Assembly: GCA_963783835.1 (NCBI GenBank)
Contig: CAWAOX010000013.1
Coordinates: 310,001 to 374,000 of the forward strand
Direction: 5' to 3'
DNA: 64,000 nucleotides
Origin: CAIQPS01 sp963783835
GTDB taxonomy: Bacteria > Actinomycetota > Thermoleophilia > RBG-16-64-13
Every line of letters starts with the position of its first letter. The first letter of the stretch is position 1. The notes under the pieces are model-generated. The model saw nothing but the letters and a program-made list of their open reading frames with translations. It did not search any database and was not told where the DNA came from. The translations under genes and the position numbers were made by a program. Below, in pieces: positions 26,815 to 35,708 of the stretch.

Positions 26815-26893
26815 GGGAGGGCCGCATAGCTTCCCGGGGAGGAGTCGCGCAGGCTTGTGCGCGCAGCCGGAGGGGAAGCTATGCGGCCCTCCC
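26815..26893. repeat. Conserved-loop hairpin, copy A
   Basis: A perfect 21-bp stem (26815-26835 with 26873-26893) encloses a 37-nt loop. The loop starts GGGGAGGAGTCG (26836-26847) and ends CGCAGCCGGAG (26862-26872). Both loop flanks recur exactly in copy B (37843-37873), although the stems are unrelated in sequence. It fills a convergent gap and touches the stop of the next gene. Either a structured RNA at the 3' end of transcripts or a mobile palindrome. Confidence 0.75.
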
Positions 26894-28201
26894 CTAGCTG
26901 CTGCCGCTCTCGATGTACTCCGTGACCGCCTCCGCCAGCGTGCGGAAGATCCAGCCCCGCTTGGCGTCGTCGGTCTCGAGCAGGGTGAAGCGGAAGCCGG
27001 GATGAGGCGAGCAGAACCCGCTCAGCGGCACCACGCAGATCCCTGTCGACGCGAGCAGGCGGTAGACGAACCGGGCGTCGAGGGCCGCACCGACGCACTG
27101 CCTCTCGACTATCTCCTGGAGCTCCGGGTTGGCGATGGGCAAACGGTTGTCGCCCTCCAAAACCCGGGGCTCGAACAGGGCCGTCATATAGAAGGCGCCC
27201 TGAGCCGGGTTCACCCGCAGACCGGGGACCCCACGCAGAGCTTCGTAGGCCTCGGCGCCGCGCGCGGCGAAGACGCGCGCGCGCTCTTCCAGGTGGCCGG
27301 CATACCGAGGATCGCCGAAGATCCGGGGTACGGTCAGTTGCGGCCCACTGGTGGAGCAGACCTCCAAACGCTTGGCCGCGACCACCGTATCGACGTAGGC
27401 GGAGAAGTTCTGATCCTCCGAGCGATTCAACACCTCTATCCATCCGCAGCGCGATCCCGGCCAGGGCAGCTCTTTGGAGATGCCCCGCATGACGATGGCG
27501 GGCACATCTCTGGCCACTTCGGATAGATGGACGGTCTCGACGCCCGGGAACACCATGTGGATGTAGATCTCGTCGGCAATGAGGAACAGGCCGAACTCCC
27601 GCGCGAGCGCGACGATCTCCTCGAGCACCTCGGGCGGGTAGACGGCTCCGGTGGGGTTGTTGGGGTTGATGATCAGGATGCCGGCGATAGAGGGATAGGT
27701 CTGGATCTTGCGGCGCAGGTCGACAAGATCCGGCATCCACCCGTTCTCCGGATCGAGATCGTAGGTGATGTGCGGAAGGGCGCAGTGAGCCGACTCAGCC
27801 GACGAGTGAGTGCTGTACGCGGGTGAGGGGCCGATGACCCGGGCATGGGCGCTCAAGAAACCGTAGACCTTGGACACCGCGTCGGCAACGCCGTTGAAGA
27901 AGACGATGTCGGCGGGCGCCACGCGGGCGCCTGGGCGCCGGTTGACGTGCTCGGCAAGCGCCTCGCGGGCTTCCATGAAGCCTTCGGTGGGGCAGTAGCC
28001 CCAGGAATCCTCGATATCGACCACCTCGTGGACGATGTCGCGGATCCAGGGGGCGACCCGCTCGCCTTTGGCGATCGGGTCGCCGATGTTCTCCCAGGTG
28101 ACGTCGACGCCGTGGCGGCGCACCACTTCGCCGAACGCGACGATCTCGCGGATCGCGTACGACAGCTGTGAAGATGACGGGCTGACCAGGTTGGCCCTCA
28201 T
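26894..28201 (-). CDS. Class I/II PLP aminotransferase
   Basis: A 435-residue protein. INPNNPTGAVYPPEVL (substrate and PLP contacts), IADEIYIHMVFPG and RGISKELPWPGSRCGW with the Schiff-base Lys are present. The N-terminus begins with an extended SYAIREIVAFGEVVRRHG instead of the usual short arm. It lies 115 bp from an MFS transporter on the same strand, suggesting transport and transamination of the same amino compound. Confidence 0.92.
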   Translation of the reverse strand: MRANLVSPSSSQLSYAIREIVAFGEVVRRHGVDVTWENIGDPIAKGERVAPWIRDIVHEVVDIEDSWGYCPTEGFMEAREALAEHVNRRPGARVAPADIVFFNGVADAVSKVYGFLSAHARVIGPSPAYSTHSSAESAHCALPHITYDLDPENGWMPDLVDLRRKIQTYPSIAGILIINPNNPTGAVYPPEVLEEIVALAREFGLFLIADEIYIHMVFPGVETVHLSEVARDVPAIVMRGISKELPWPGSRCGWIEVLNRSEDQNFSAYVDTVVAAKRLEVCSTSGPQLTVPRIFGDPRYAGHLEERARVFAARGAEAYEALRGVPGLRVNPAQGAFYMTALFEPRVLEGDNRLPIANPELQEIVERQCVGAALDARFVYRLLASTGICVVPLSGFCSPHPGFRFTLLETDDAKRGWIFRTLAEAVTEYIESGSS

Positions 28202-28316
28202 CGCGTATTCCTCATTCCTTACTCGCGGGACGGTCGATTATACAAGACAACGTGAGCGCCCCATCGTGCCGTTCGGTGTAGTTCTGGTGGCCAAGACCTC
28301 GTTGTTCGGCAGCCTC

Positions 28317-29501
28317 TCAGCCGACCGTCTCACCCTCTCCCGATACCCGATGAAGGTAGAGCGCGAGCAGCGAACAGGCTGCCGCGAGGACGAAGGCCAG
28401 ACCCATGGCGAGGCGGAATCCTTGCGAATGAGCGATGGGCCCGATGAGGTAGGGGAAGATGATCCGGCCGAGCGCACCCGCCATGACGACGGCCGAGTAG
28501 ACCACGCCGGCGTGCCAGGCGGGGAACTTCCCAGAGAAACCGAGGATGAGCGGGAAGGCGGCCGAAGCGCCGAAGCCGCTGAGGAAGGCCATGACCAGGG
28601 ACATCTCCACGGAGGTGGACAGCGAGATGCCCAGCGCGAACACCGCCATGATCGCCATACCCACAAGCAGCAGCCGGGAGGCCAGATACCGCTTGGTCAA
28701 TGAGATCACGATCAGCCGCCCGATGATGAGGCCCATCCAGAAGAGCGCCACGGCGAGACTGGCCACCGCCTTACTCGCGCCGAAGACGTCGATCTCGAAC
28801 TTCGGCAACCAGACATTGATGATGAACTCCGCGCCGATGTAGAGGAGGGAGGCCACGACCACCGCCCAGAAGAGCCGCGGGTTGAAACCGATCACCTCGC
28901 GGAGCCGTCCCCAGCGCAGGTTCTTCCTGCCGGCGATGTCGGAGATGGGCCGTATGGTGAGGAGGATCGCCAGCGCTCCCGAGAGGACGGCCTCGGCGAT
29001 GTAGACCCACCGCCAGGTAGTCCCGAGCCCCAGCGCGACGCCGATCACGATAGGCGTGACCGCCATCCCGATCGCGAAGAACAACAGCAGGATCACCATC
29101 GCGCGATGGGTCCCCACCTTGACGTGCGAGCTCACCCACATCCCGGGCAGGCTGTTGAGGAAGACGCAGCCGAGGCCCACAAACAAATAGGCGGCGAAGA
29201 GCGACCACAGACCTTGTGAGAGCACCCCGGAGGCGGCCAGGGCCACCGTCTGCAGCCAAGCGGCGCCGATGAGGGTCCACTTGGCAGGCACGCGGGCGAG
29301 GAGGAAGTTCAACGCGAGGACCCCGATCAGCATGCCCACGGCAAACGCGACCGATATGAGGCCCGCCTGGGCGAGCGGGATGTTCAACTCCTTGGTCATG
29401 GGGTCGAGGAGAGGCCCCAGAGAGATCATGACCACGCCGACCATGAAAGTGGTGGCGTACAGGGAAAGATAGGAGGTGGTCTTCGGTTCCTCGCCGGGCA
29501 T
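28317..29501 (-). CDS. MFS transporter
   Basis: A 394-residue protein with 12 predicted helices. The N-terminal pattern MISLGPLLDPMTKELNIPLA and the loop after helix 2 are shared with the next upstream gene, so the two are paralogues. It is close to sugar/organic-acid-type MFS carriers; the substrate is not visible. The 21-bp gap to the upstream paralogue suggests one transcript. Confidence 0.92.
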   Translation of the reverse strand: MPGEEPKTTSYLSLYATTFMVGVVMISLGPLLDPMTKELNIPLAQAGLISVAFAVGMLIGVLALNFLLARVPAKWTLIGAAWLQTVALAASGVLSQGLWSLFAAYLFVGLGCVFLNSLPGMWVSSHVKVGTHRAMVILLLFFAIGMAVTPIVIGVALGLGTTWRWVYIAEAVLSGALAILLTIRPISDIAGRKNLRWGRLREVIGFNPRLFWAVVVASLLYIGAEFIINVWLPKFEIDVFGASKAVASLAVALFWMGLIIGRLIVISLTKRYLASRLLLVGMAIMAVFALGISLSTSVEMSLVMAFLSGFGASAAFPLILGFSGKFPAWHAGVVYSAVVMAGALGRIIFPYLIGPIAHSQGFRLAMGLAFVLAAACSLLALYLHRVSGEGETVG

Positions 29502-29522
29502 CGGCTTAGTATACGCTGGAGG

Positions 29523-30752
29523 TCAACGGCCGAGAGGAAGCGCGGGTGACGTCGCGACTTCTGGCGCCTTGCCGGTGCCCCGGGCTACCTTTTCAAGGAC
29601 GAAGGCGAGGACGATCACCATCATGGCCGGGATGATCCAGAGTCCCAGGGCGCCTCGGAAGCCGAGACTCGCCACGACCGGGCCGAAGAGATACGGGGAA
29701 ACGGTGTTGGCGATGGTACCGACGAGCATCATCCCCGAGAAGACCACGCCGGACTGCCACCCGGGGAACCGGGGCGTGTAGCAGGCGATAAGCGGCCAGC
29801 AGGCCGACGCCCCGATACCTGCGAAGAACGCGAAGGCCTCCGAGAAGGCAAGGGAGGGGGCCAACGCCAGTGCGGCCACAAAGAGGGCGAGGACGGTGGC
29901 GAAGATGGTCAGAAGCTTTGCGGCCGAGGCGAAGCGGGTCAGCGGCCCGGCGATGTAGCGCCCGGCGGTGATGCCCGCCCAGAACAGGGTCACGCTGAGC
30001 GCTGCCAGTCCCGGTCCGGAGGCGAACGAGTCCACTTGGAGCTTGGCCAGCCACACGTACAGCGTGCCTTCGACGCACACGTACAAGAAGGTGGCGGCGA
30101 GGATCACGGCCAGCAATCGGGGATGCGACACCCCGACCTGCTTGAGTTGGCGGGCGCGCAGGTTCTTCCGGTCTCGCACATCGGCGATGGGTAGGATCAT
30201 CAACACGACCGTCACGATCACCGAGAACACGGCTTCGCCCAGGAACACCCATCTCCAGGTAGCGCCAAGTTCCAGTGCGACTCCTATCACAAGCGGCGCG
30301 ATGACCACACCCAGAGCGAAATACGCCCCGATGTTCAGCATGGCTCTTTCCACGCCCCTGTGGATGTGCGCCGCCACCCACACCCCAGAGATGGCGTTGG
30401 GTATGACCCCGGCGAGACCGGTGACGAAGAGTGCGAGCGAAAGCGGCCACAGCCCGACCCCAAGCAGCCCGCAGGCGGCCGACCCGAGCGTGAGGGTCAC
30501 CGCACAGGCGACCATTATCGTCTTGATGGGCACCCTGGCCAGGGCGAAGTTGAGAAGCAGGACCCCGGCCACCCGGCCGAAGAAGAAACCGAACGAGAGC
30601 ACGCCCGCCTTCGCGAGAGGGATATTGAGGTCGCGGAGGATGGGGTCGAGCAAGGGGCCCAGCGTGATGAGCGTGGCCCCTACGAACACCTGACTCGGAT
30701 AGAGGACGGCCGCGGAACGGGGGCTCTCGGCATCTGAAGTGGGGATACTCAC
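29523..30752 (-). CDS. MFS transporter, paralogue of the neighbouring gene
   Basis: About 409 residues from GTG 30752; a longer frame upstream is Arg/Ser-rich and implausible. TLGPLLDPILRDLNIPLAKA and the order of helices match the downstream MFS gene, indicating local duplication. The two carriers lie between two class I aminotransferases (26894-28201 and 30812-32065). Confidence 0.9.
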   Translation of the reverse strand: MSIPTSDAESPRSAAVLYPSQVFVGATLITLGPLLDPILRDLNIPLAKAGVLSFGFFFGRVAGVLLLNFALARVPIKTIMVACAVTLTLGSAACGLLGVGLWPLSLALFVTGLAGVIPNAISGVWVAAHIHRGVERAMLNIGAYFALGVVIAPLVIGVALELGATWRWVFLGEAVFSVIVTVVLMILPIADVRDRKNLRARQLKQVGVSHPRLLAVILAATFLYVCVEGTLYVWLAKLQVDSFASGPGLAALSVTLFWAGITAGRYIAGPLTRFASAAKLLTIFATVLALFVAALALAPSLAFSEAFAFFAGIGASACWPLIACYTPRFPGWQSGVVFSGMMLVGTIANTVSPYLFGPVVASLGFRGALGLWIIPAMMVIVLAFVLEKVARGTGKAPEVATSPALPLGR

Positions 30753-30811
30753 GGGAGTACTATCATGGACTCGCCACCCCCCGCCGTCAACGGAGGGTGA
30801 GAGAACCGACG

Positions 30812-32065
30812 ATGGGAGAGATGATGTACCCGGTCCCCTTCGCACTCGAACGCTATTTCGCCCGTCACGAGTTCTCGGCTCGCTACCTGCTCTCAGCCTC
30901 TGACTGCCAGGGACCGGCGATGGCCGAACTCGTCGCGATGACCGATGACGGCCTGCTGGCGCGGTGGGAGAACCTCCGGCTCGGGTACACCGAATCACAG
31001 GGTCTGCCCGAGTTGCGGGCCGAGATCGCGAGCCTCTACGGCGAGGTCGGCGCGGAGCAGGTGATCGACGCGGACCGGGCGATCGACGCGGAGCAGGTGC
31101 TCGTCGCCGCTCCAGAAGAGGCCATCTTCCTCACCATGCACGCGCTGCTCGCTCCCGGGGATCATGTGATCTGTACCTTCCCCGGTTACCAGTCGCTCTA
31201 CGAACTGGCTCGAAGCATCGGATGCGAGGTCGACCTCTGGGAGCCGGCCGAACAGGTGGAAGGGGCGGAGGGAGCCGGATGGCGCTTCGACCCGGCCGGA
31301 CTCGAGGCACTGATACGCCCCGACACCAAGCTCGTCGTCTGGAACTTCCCCCACAACCCGACGGGCGCGCTGCCCTCGGCCGGCGATTTCTCCCGGATGG
31401 TCGACACCGTCGCTCGCGTGGGAGCCTGGCTGTTCTCCGACGAGATGTACCGGCTCCTCGAGCCTGCGCCCGAGTCGCGCCTGCCGGCGGCCGTCGATCT
31501 TTACGAGCAAGCGGTGTCGCTGGGCGGCATGTCGAAGGCCTTCGGACTTGCCGGGCTGCGCATCGGCTGGGTCGCCGCCCGCGACCAGGCTCTGCTGGAG
31601 CGGATCAAGAGCCTGAAGGACTACACGACGATCTGCAGCAGCGCCCCGAGCGAGCTGCTGGCCCTGATGGCCCTGCGATCGGGGGAGAGCATCCTGGCGG
31701 CCAATGTCGCCCGCGTCGAGCGGAATCTTCGAGCCGCGGCCGTCTTCTTCGACCGCCACCGGGATATGTTCCGCTGGGCGCCGCCCCAGGCCGGCACGGT
31801 CTGCTTTCCCCGCCTGGTGGCAGCAAGCGGCCTGACGGCAAGTGGCGCGGCCGGAAGCGGCGCGGCACCCCGAAATACCGTGTCAGCGCCGGGCGCCGAG
31901 TTTTTCTGCGCGCAGGTTCTCGAGCGGACCGGAGTGCTCTTACTGCCGTCGACGGTGTACGGCTACGGTGATTCGCACTTCCGGCTGGGCCTGGGCAGGG
32001 AGGACTTCAGCGCGGGGCTCGAGGCGCTGGGCGACTACCTCACGAGCGACTTCGCCGAGCGGTAG
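30812..32065 (+). CDS. Class I/II PLP aminotransferase
   Basis: About 417 residues from ATG 30812, behind GGAGGGTGAGAG. Motifs: WNFPHNPTGALPSAGDF, FSDEMYRLLEP and GGMSKAFGLAGLRIGW with the catalytic Lys. The C-terminal half carries a Ser/Gly/Ala-rich insertion (about 336-362) before the conserved VLLLPSTVYGYGDSHFRLG. It diverges from the second MFS gene. Confidence 0.92.
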   Translation: MGEMMYPVPFALERYFARHEFSARYLLSASDCQGPAMAELVAMTDDGLLARWENLRLGYTESQGLPELRAEIASLYGEVGAEQVIDADRAIDAEQVLVAAPEEAIFLTMHALLAPGDHVICTFPGYQSLYELARSIGCEVDLWEPAEQVEGAEGAGWRFDPAGLEALIRPDTKLVVWNFPHNPTGALPSAGDFSRMVDTVARVGAWLFSDEMYRLLEPAPESRLPAAVDLYEQAVSLGGMSKAFGLAGLRIGWVAARDQALLERIKSLKDYTTICSSAPSELLALMALRSGESILAANVARVERNLRAAAVFFDRHRDMFRWAPPQAGTVCFPRLVAASGLTASGAAGSGAAPRNTVSAPGAEFFCAQVLERTGVLLLPSTVYGYGDSHFRLGLGREDFSAGLEALGDYLTSDFAER

Positions 32066-32112
32066 GTCACCCGAGCTGGGTGCGCCAGACGGCGGCAGAT
32101 GCCTTGAGGAAC

Positions 32113-32142
32113 GGTGCGGAAGGTTCCGGGGCCTTCCGCACC
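32113..32142. terminator. Hairpin between convergent genes
   Basis: An 11-bp perfect stem (GGTGCGGAAGG with CCTTCCGCACC) around an 8-nt loop. A second short pairing outside (CTTGAG with CTCAAG) extends it. There is no strong T-run. Its place between two convergent stops suits a bidirectional terminator. Confidence 0.55.
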
Positions 32143-32164
32143 GCCCTCTCAAGGATCGAGTGGA

Positions 32165-33166
32165 TCAGAAACCGAGGGCCTTTGCGTTGCCCTCGAACAG
32201 TGCGTACGCTTCGTCGTCGGTCAGGGGCAGACCGCGGAGATAGTCCATGCAGTCCTTCATGTCCTCGTAGGGGAAGTCCGTCCCCAGGAGGATCTTGTCC
32301 ATACCGATAGCATCGCGGGTGCACACGAACGCGGCGGGCAGATAGTTGCCGCTGGTGGTCACCCAGAGATTGTTCTTGAGGTAGTAGCCCGCCGGCTCCT
32401 TGCTGCCTTCGCCGATCTCGGGATTGGGCTTCTGGTGGTTCTGCATCCAGGCGCGGTTCACCCTGTCGACCAGGAAGGGCAGGGCCTCGCCGAGGTGCCC
32501 CATGATGATCTTGAGTTTCGGATAGGCGTCGAAGACGCCGCGTACGATCATCCGCATGAAGCAGTAGGTCACGTCGGTGCCGAAGCCGAGCGTGGGCCCG
32601 CCGAGCACCATGCCGAACTCGCGCAGTTCCTTGATCATCGGCACCGCGGGGTGCAGGTAGATGGGAACGTCGAGTTCCTCGGCTTTGGCCAGGAGGGGCC
32701 AGTAGCGTTTGTCGTCCAAATAGGAGTCACCGAAGTTGGAGTGGGTGTTCAAACCCTTGAAACCCAGCTCCTTGACGCAGCGCTCGAGTTCCTGCGCCGA
32801 CCACTCGGGGTCTTTGGGAGCGAGCGAAGCGAAACCGCCGAAGCGATCGGGGTACTTTTTCGTGACTTCAAACAGCAGATCGTTGGCGTCCTGGGCGACG
32901 TTCTTGCCGACCTCGATGGCGAACTGCTCGGCCCCGGGAGAGGTGACCGACAGCACTGCGTAGTCAACGCCGGCTTCGTCCATGAGGCTCAGCCGGTATT
33001 CGGCCAGGTCGACCAGCTTGGGCTCCACGGCCAGGGGCATCCAGGCATCGGCCGCGAAACCGAGGCCCTTCTGGTCGTCGACCGTGGGATAGGCGCCCAC
33101 GTTGTTACGCAGGGCTTCGGTCCAAGCCGGGGTGATGAAATGGTTCTCTAGGTCGATCGTTTTCAC
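32165..33166 (-). CDS. Amidohydrolase-2 family enzyme (decarboxylase/ACMSD-like)
   Basis: A 333-residue TIM-barrel metal enzyme; GTG 33166 follows AAGGAG. It starts TIDLENHF, where other members have a His-x-His pair, so only one of the two first-strand His is kept. THSNFGDSYLDD, DVPIYLHP, IIMGHLGEALPF and LLGTDFPYED are the later metal and active-site strands. Such enzymes cleave C-C bonds of acidic ring compounds. It is closely related to 41398-42462. A strong hairpin separates it from the upstream binding-protein gene. Confidence 0.9.
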   Translation of the reverse strand: MKTIDLENHFITPAWTEALRNNVGAYPTVDDQKGLGFAADAWMPLAVEPKLVDLAEYRLSLMDEAGVDYAVLSVTSPGAEQFAIEVGKNVAQDANDLLFEVTKKYPDRFGGFASLAPKDPEWSAQELERCVKELGFKGLNTHSNFGDSYLDDKRYWPLLAKAEELDVPIYLHPAVPMIKELREFGMVLGGPTLGFGTDVTYCFMRMIVRGVFDAYPKLKIIMGHLGEALPFLVDRVNRAWMQNHQKPNPEIGEGSKEPAGYYLKNNLWVTTSGNYLPAAFVCTRDAIGMDKILLGTDFPYEDMKDCMDYLRGLPLTDDEAYALFEGNAKALGF

Positions 33167-33183
33167 TGGCAACTCCTTCACGG

Positions 33184-33215
33184 GCGGGGGGCAGCCGGGT
33201 ACGGCTGCCCCCCGC
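33184..33215. terminator. Perfect 13-bp hairpin between binding-protein and amidohydrolase genes
   Basis: Arms 33184-33196 and 33203-33215 pair exactly around GGGTAC. It lies in the 103-bp gap of the minus-strand unit, without a T-run. Such stem-loops after ABC binding-protein genes often protect the upstream message and lower downstream expression; that role here is an inference. Confidence 0.6.
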
Positions 33216-33269
33216 AACTCATCGGTCCTCGAGATCAACAGTCCTGTACGTCAAGCCGCCTCTAAGCGA

Positions 33270-34730
33270 CTACGCGTAGGTGATGACTTCGAACTTCTTC
33301 TGGATGGGCATGTTCGGGTCTTGCCCGAAGGCGATGTAGATGTCGTACTTGAATCTGGGATCCTCGGACTTGGCCCACTGGCCACCGGCGATCTTGATCT
33401 TGTAGACGTTCGGCACCGGGCGGGACGGGCCGGGTGACGGGAGATTGAAGTCGACCGGGCCATTGATCCCGTCGAATTTGGTGGTCCTGATCATGTCGAC
33501 GTACATGACTTTGTTGTCGACGTCGGTGACCCGCTTGAGCACGTCGACCGCCCACTCGTACTTGCCGAGCTGGCCGAGCGGCTGGGTCCACTGCTTGCCG
33601 GTCTCTTCGGTGTAGGCGTTCGCATACTCCTCGCAGGTCTGGCCGGTCAGATAGCTCTTGTACGGGAACTTGGGATGCCAGACCATGTGGTCGGACAGGC
33701 CGATGCTGAGGTCGCCGATGGCTTCCATACTCTGATGGAAGAGCGAAGCTTTGCTGATGGTCATGATCTTCGGCTGATACCCCTGCTGAGCGCACTGCTG
33801 AATGAAAGTGGTGAAATCAGGCGGGGTCTGGACGCCGGTACAGACCTCGCAGCCGGCCTTCTTGAAGTCGGAGATCTGGGAGGTGAAGTCCTCCGACGGG
33901 GGCTGGTACATCTCCGGCTTGGCACCGGTGGTATAGCCGCCCTTGACCAGGATGGGCTCCAGGCCTTTCGCGGGATCCGACCAGGCCTGGCCGTCCGCGT
34001 CGTTCGGGAAGAGGTACCCCACTACCTTGTTGGTCTCGACTTGGTCCCACATGCCGAGGCGGCATTGGCCGGCGTCTTCCACGCCGAAGTGGTACATCCA
34101 GGTCCAGGTGAAGGGCGTATCGGCAGTGGCGCCCCGGCCGAAGAAGAACGGCTGCCAGGGCACGAAGTTGGCCAGGAACGGTACGCCGTTGGCTTCGCAC
34201 TGATCGGCGGCCGGGTTGACCGTGTCGGGGCTGGAAGAGGCCACCACCATGTCGACCTTCTCGTTGAAGATCAGGTCCTGGGTGACTTCCGCTACCCGGT
34301 TGGGGCTGGACTGGCTATCGAGCTGGAGAATGGTGACCGGGTGCTTCTTGCCGTCGCCGCAGACGACGCCGTCACCGATCGCTTTCTCTACATAGCCGAC
34401 GATCCACTTGTCCGGACCGCCGAAGGAGGCCAGGGAGCCCGTGATCGGGGAGACTGCGCCGATCTTGATCTCGCGGCCCATCTCCGCCGCCGCGGACACG
34501 CTCGTGGTGGTCTCGGCGGCCGCTGTCGTGGTGGTCGCTGCCGCGGCCGTGGTGGTGGTCGCCGCGGCGGCGGTCGTAGTGGTGGTCTCCTCGGCGGAGC
34601 CGCAGGCGGCTACCAGGCCGCCGAGTCCACCGGCCACGCCGATGGTCGCGCCGGCGACACCGGCGATCTTGAGGAACTCGCGGCGGCTTACGACCCGCTT
34701 CTGCTCGTCCTTGTTCTCGAGTTCTGACAT
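33270..34730 (-). CDS. ABC-type substrate-binding protein, branched-chain amino acid/amide type
   Basis: A 486-residue Tat lipoprotein. SRREFLKIAG (twin Arg) and LVAACGS (lipobox) are followed by a Thr/Ala-rich linker (about 49-80). The Peripla_BP_6 domain (about 85-486) starts REIKIGAVSPITGSLASFGG. It captures a small amino or amide solute outside the cell. No permease or ATPase gene is present nearby, so it is an orphan here. It sits between a TetR gene and an amidohydrolase on the same strand. Confidence 0.92.
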   Translation of the reverse strand: MSELENKDEQKRVVSRREFLKIAGVAGATIGVAGGLGGLVAACGSAEETTTTTAAAATTTTAAAATTTTAAAETTTSVSAAAEMGREIKIGAVSPITGSLASFGGPDKWIVGYVEKAIGDGVVCGDGKKHPVTILQLDSQSSPNRVAEVTQDLIFNEKVDMVVASSSPDTVNPAADQCEANGVPFLANFVPWQPFFFGRGATADTPFTWTWMYHFGVEDAGQCRLGMWDQVETNKVVGYLFPNDADGQAWSDPAKGLEPILVKGGYTTGAKPEMYQPPSEDFTSQISDFKKAGCEVCTGVQTPPDFTTFIQQCAQQGYQPKIMTISKASLFHQSMEAIGDLSIGLSDHMVWHPKFPYKSYLTGQTCEEYANAYTEETGKQWTQPLGQLGKYEWAVDVLKRVTDVDNKVMYVDMIRTTKFDGINGPVDFNLPSPGPSRPVPNVYKIKIAGGQWAKSEDPRFKYDIYIAFGQDPNMPIQKKFEVITYA

Positions 34731-34830
34731 GCTTGATCAACCCCTCTTCTTAGATAAACCTTATCCTGTCGAACTGACTGCCATACAGCGCTAACTTGCC
34801 TTCCCACCTCCTATTGTTGGAACCGAAACC

Positions 34831-35499
34831 TCATTCTAAATTCGCCTCCGCAGTGAGCAGTGGCAGGCTGCAGGTAAGATAACCAGTCGCCGTGCGGGTC
34901 ATTTCGTTCACCAGCCCCTCGTCGGAGAAGCCCCCGGACAGCTCGGCTCCCTCCCCGAACGTGATCCTCTCGCGTAGCACCGCCATGCAGTCGGAGTAGA
35001 ACCAGCGGGCGGCACGTTCCGGATCGGGGTGGCGGATCTCGGCGCGGTGGACCAGGAGCACTTCCACCACCTTGTCCCTGCGCTGAGCGTTCGTCCGTTC
35101 CCCCTGCGCTCGTACGCCCTCGTCGAAAACGGCCTGAAGGACGAAGGCGCGGAAGAGCTCGGGCTCGTTCAGCACGTGCCGCGACAGGACGGACACGATG
35201 CGCGCAACCGCCTCCTCAAGCGACTCGTCACGGGGATGATCACCGCTGAATGCAGCGAAAATATCGTTCTGAACGCGAGCGTGATAGCGGAGTTGGACGG
35301 CGCGCAGCAAGCCCAGTTTGTTGTTGAAGCGGGAGTAGAGACTGCCGACGGAGGATCCGGACCGCTGGACCACCTCCGCGATGGTCATGCTGTCGAACCC
35401 TCGCTCGCGGATGAGCGCTTCCGCCGCGTCAAGGATGCGTTCCAGCGATTCGTGACTGCGCCGTTGCCTGGGCGGCTTGTAGGCCAGTGTGGACTCGAT
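34831..35499 (-). CDS. TetR family transcriptional regulator (no standard start codon)
   Basis: The TetR helix-turn-helix domain needs residues upstream of the first in-frame ATG (35388): SLERILDAAEALIRERGFDS precedes MTIAEVVQRSGSSVGSLYSR. No in-frame ATG, GTG or TTG exists upstream. The best-placed codon is ATC at 35499, 5 nt after GGAGGG, giving 222 residues, a normal TetR length. Either a rare ATC start or a base change in ATG. A 19-bp palindrome (35515-35533) just upstream is a likely own operator. The binding-protein gene follows 100 bp downstream and may be its target. Confidence 0.85.
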   Translation of the reverse strand: MESTLAYKPPRQRRSHESLERILDAAEALIRERGFDSMTIAEVVQRSGSSVGSLYSRFNNKLGLLRAVQLRYHARVQNDIFAAFSGDHPRDESLEEAVARIVSVLSRHVLNEPELFRAFVLQAVFDEGVRAQGERTNAQRRDKVVEVLLVHRAEIRHPDPERAARWFYSDCMAVLRERITFGEGAELSGGFSDEGLVNEMTRTATGYLTCSLPLLTAEANLE

Positions 35500-35514
35500 C
35501 GTTCCCTCCGCTCG

Positions 35515-35533
35515 AGTAACCCCTGTCGTTACT
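35515..35533. promoter_or_regulatory. 19-bp palindrome upstream of the TetR gene
   Basis: AGTAAC-N7-GTTACT with perfect 6-bp arms, ending 16 bp before the proposed TetR start. Size and place fit a TetR operator. Confidence 0.55.
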
Positions 35534-35708
35534 AGAACGCCGTTTCATTAATACCACGCGGCCGCGGGGGCTGCAAGCGCCCGGAAGGCTCCCAGCACCT
35601 CAGCCGGCCCGGCGAAGCGATGGCCGGATACGATAGAAGGTATAATCCCTTGCCCTTTCGGGGGCCGATCGTCCGTCTCTTCGAAAAAAACCAAGGAGCC
35701 CTTGTTTC

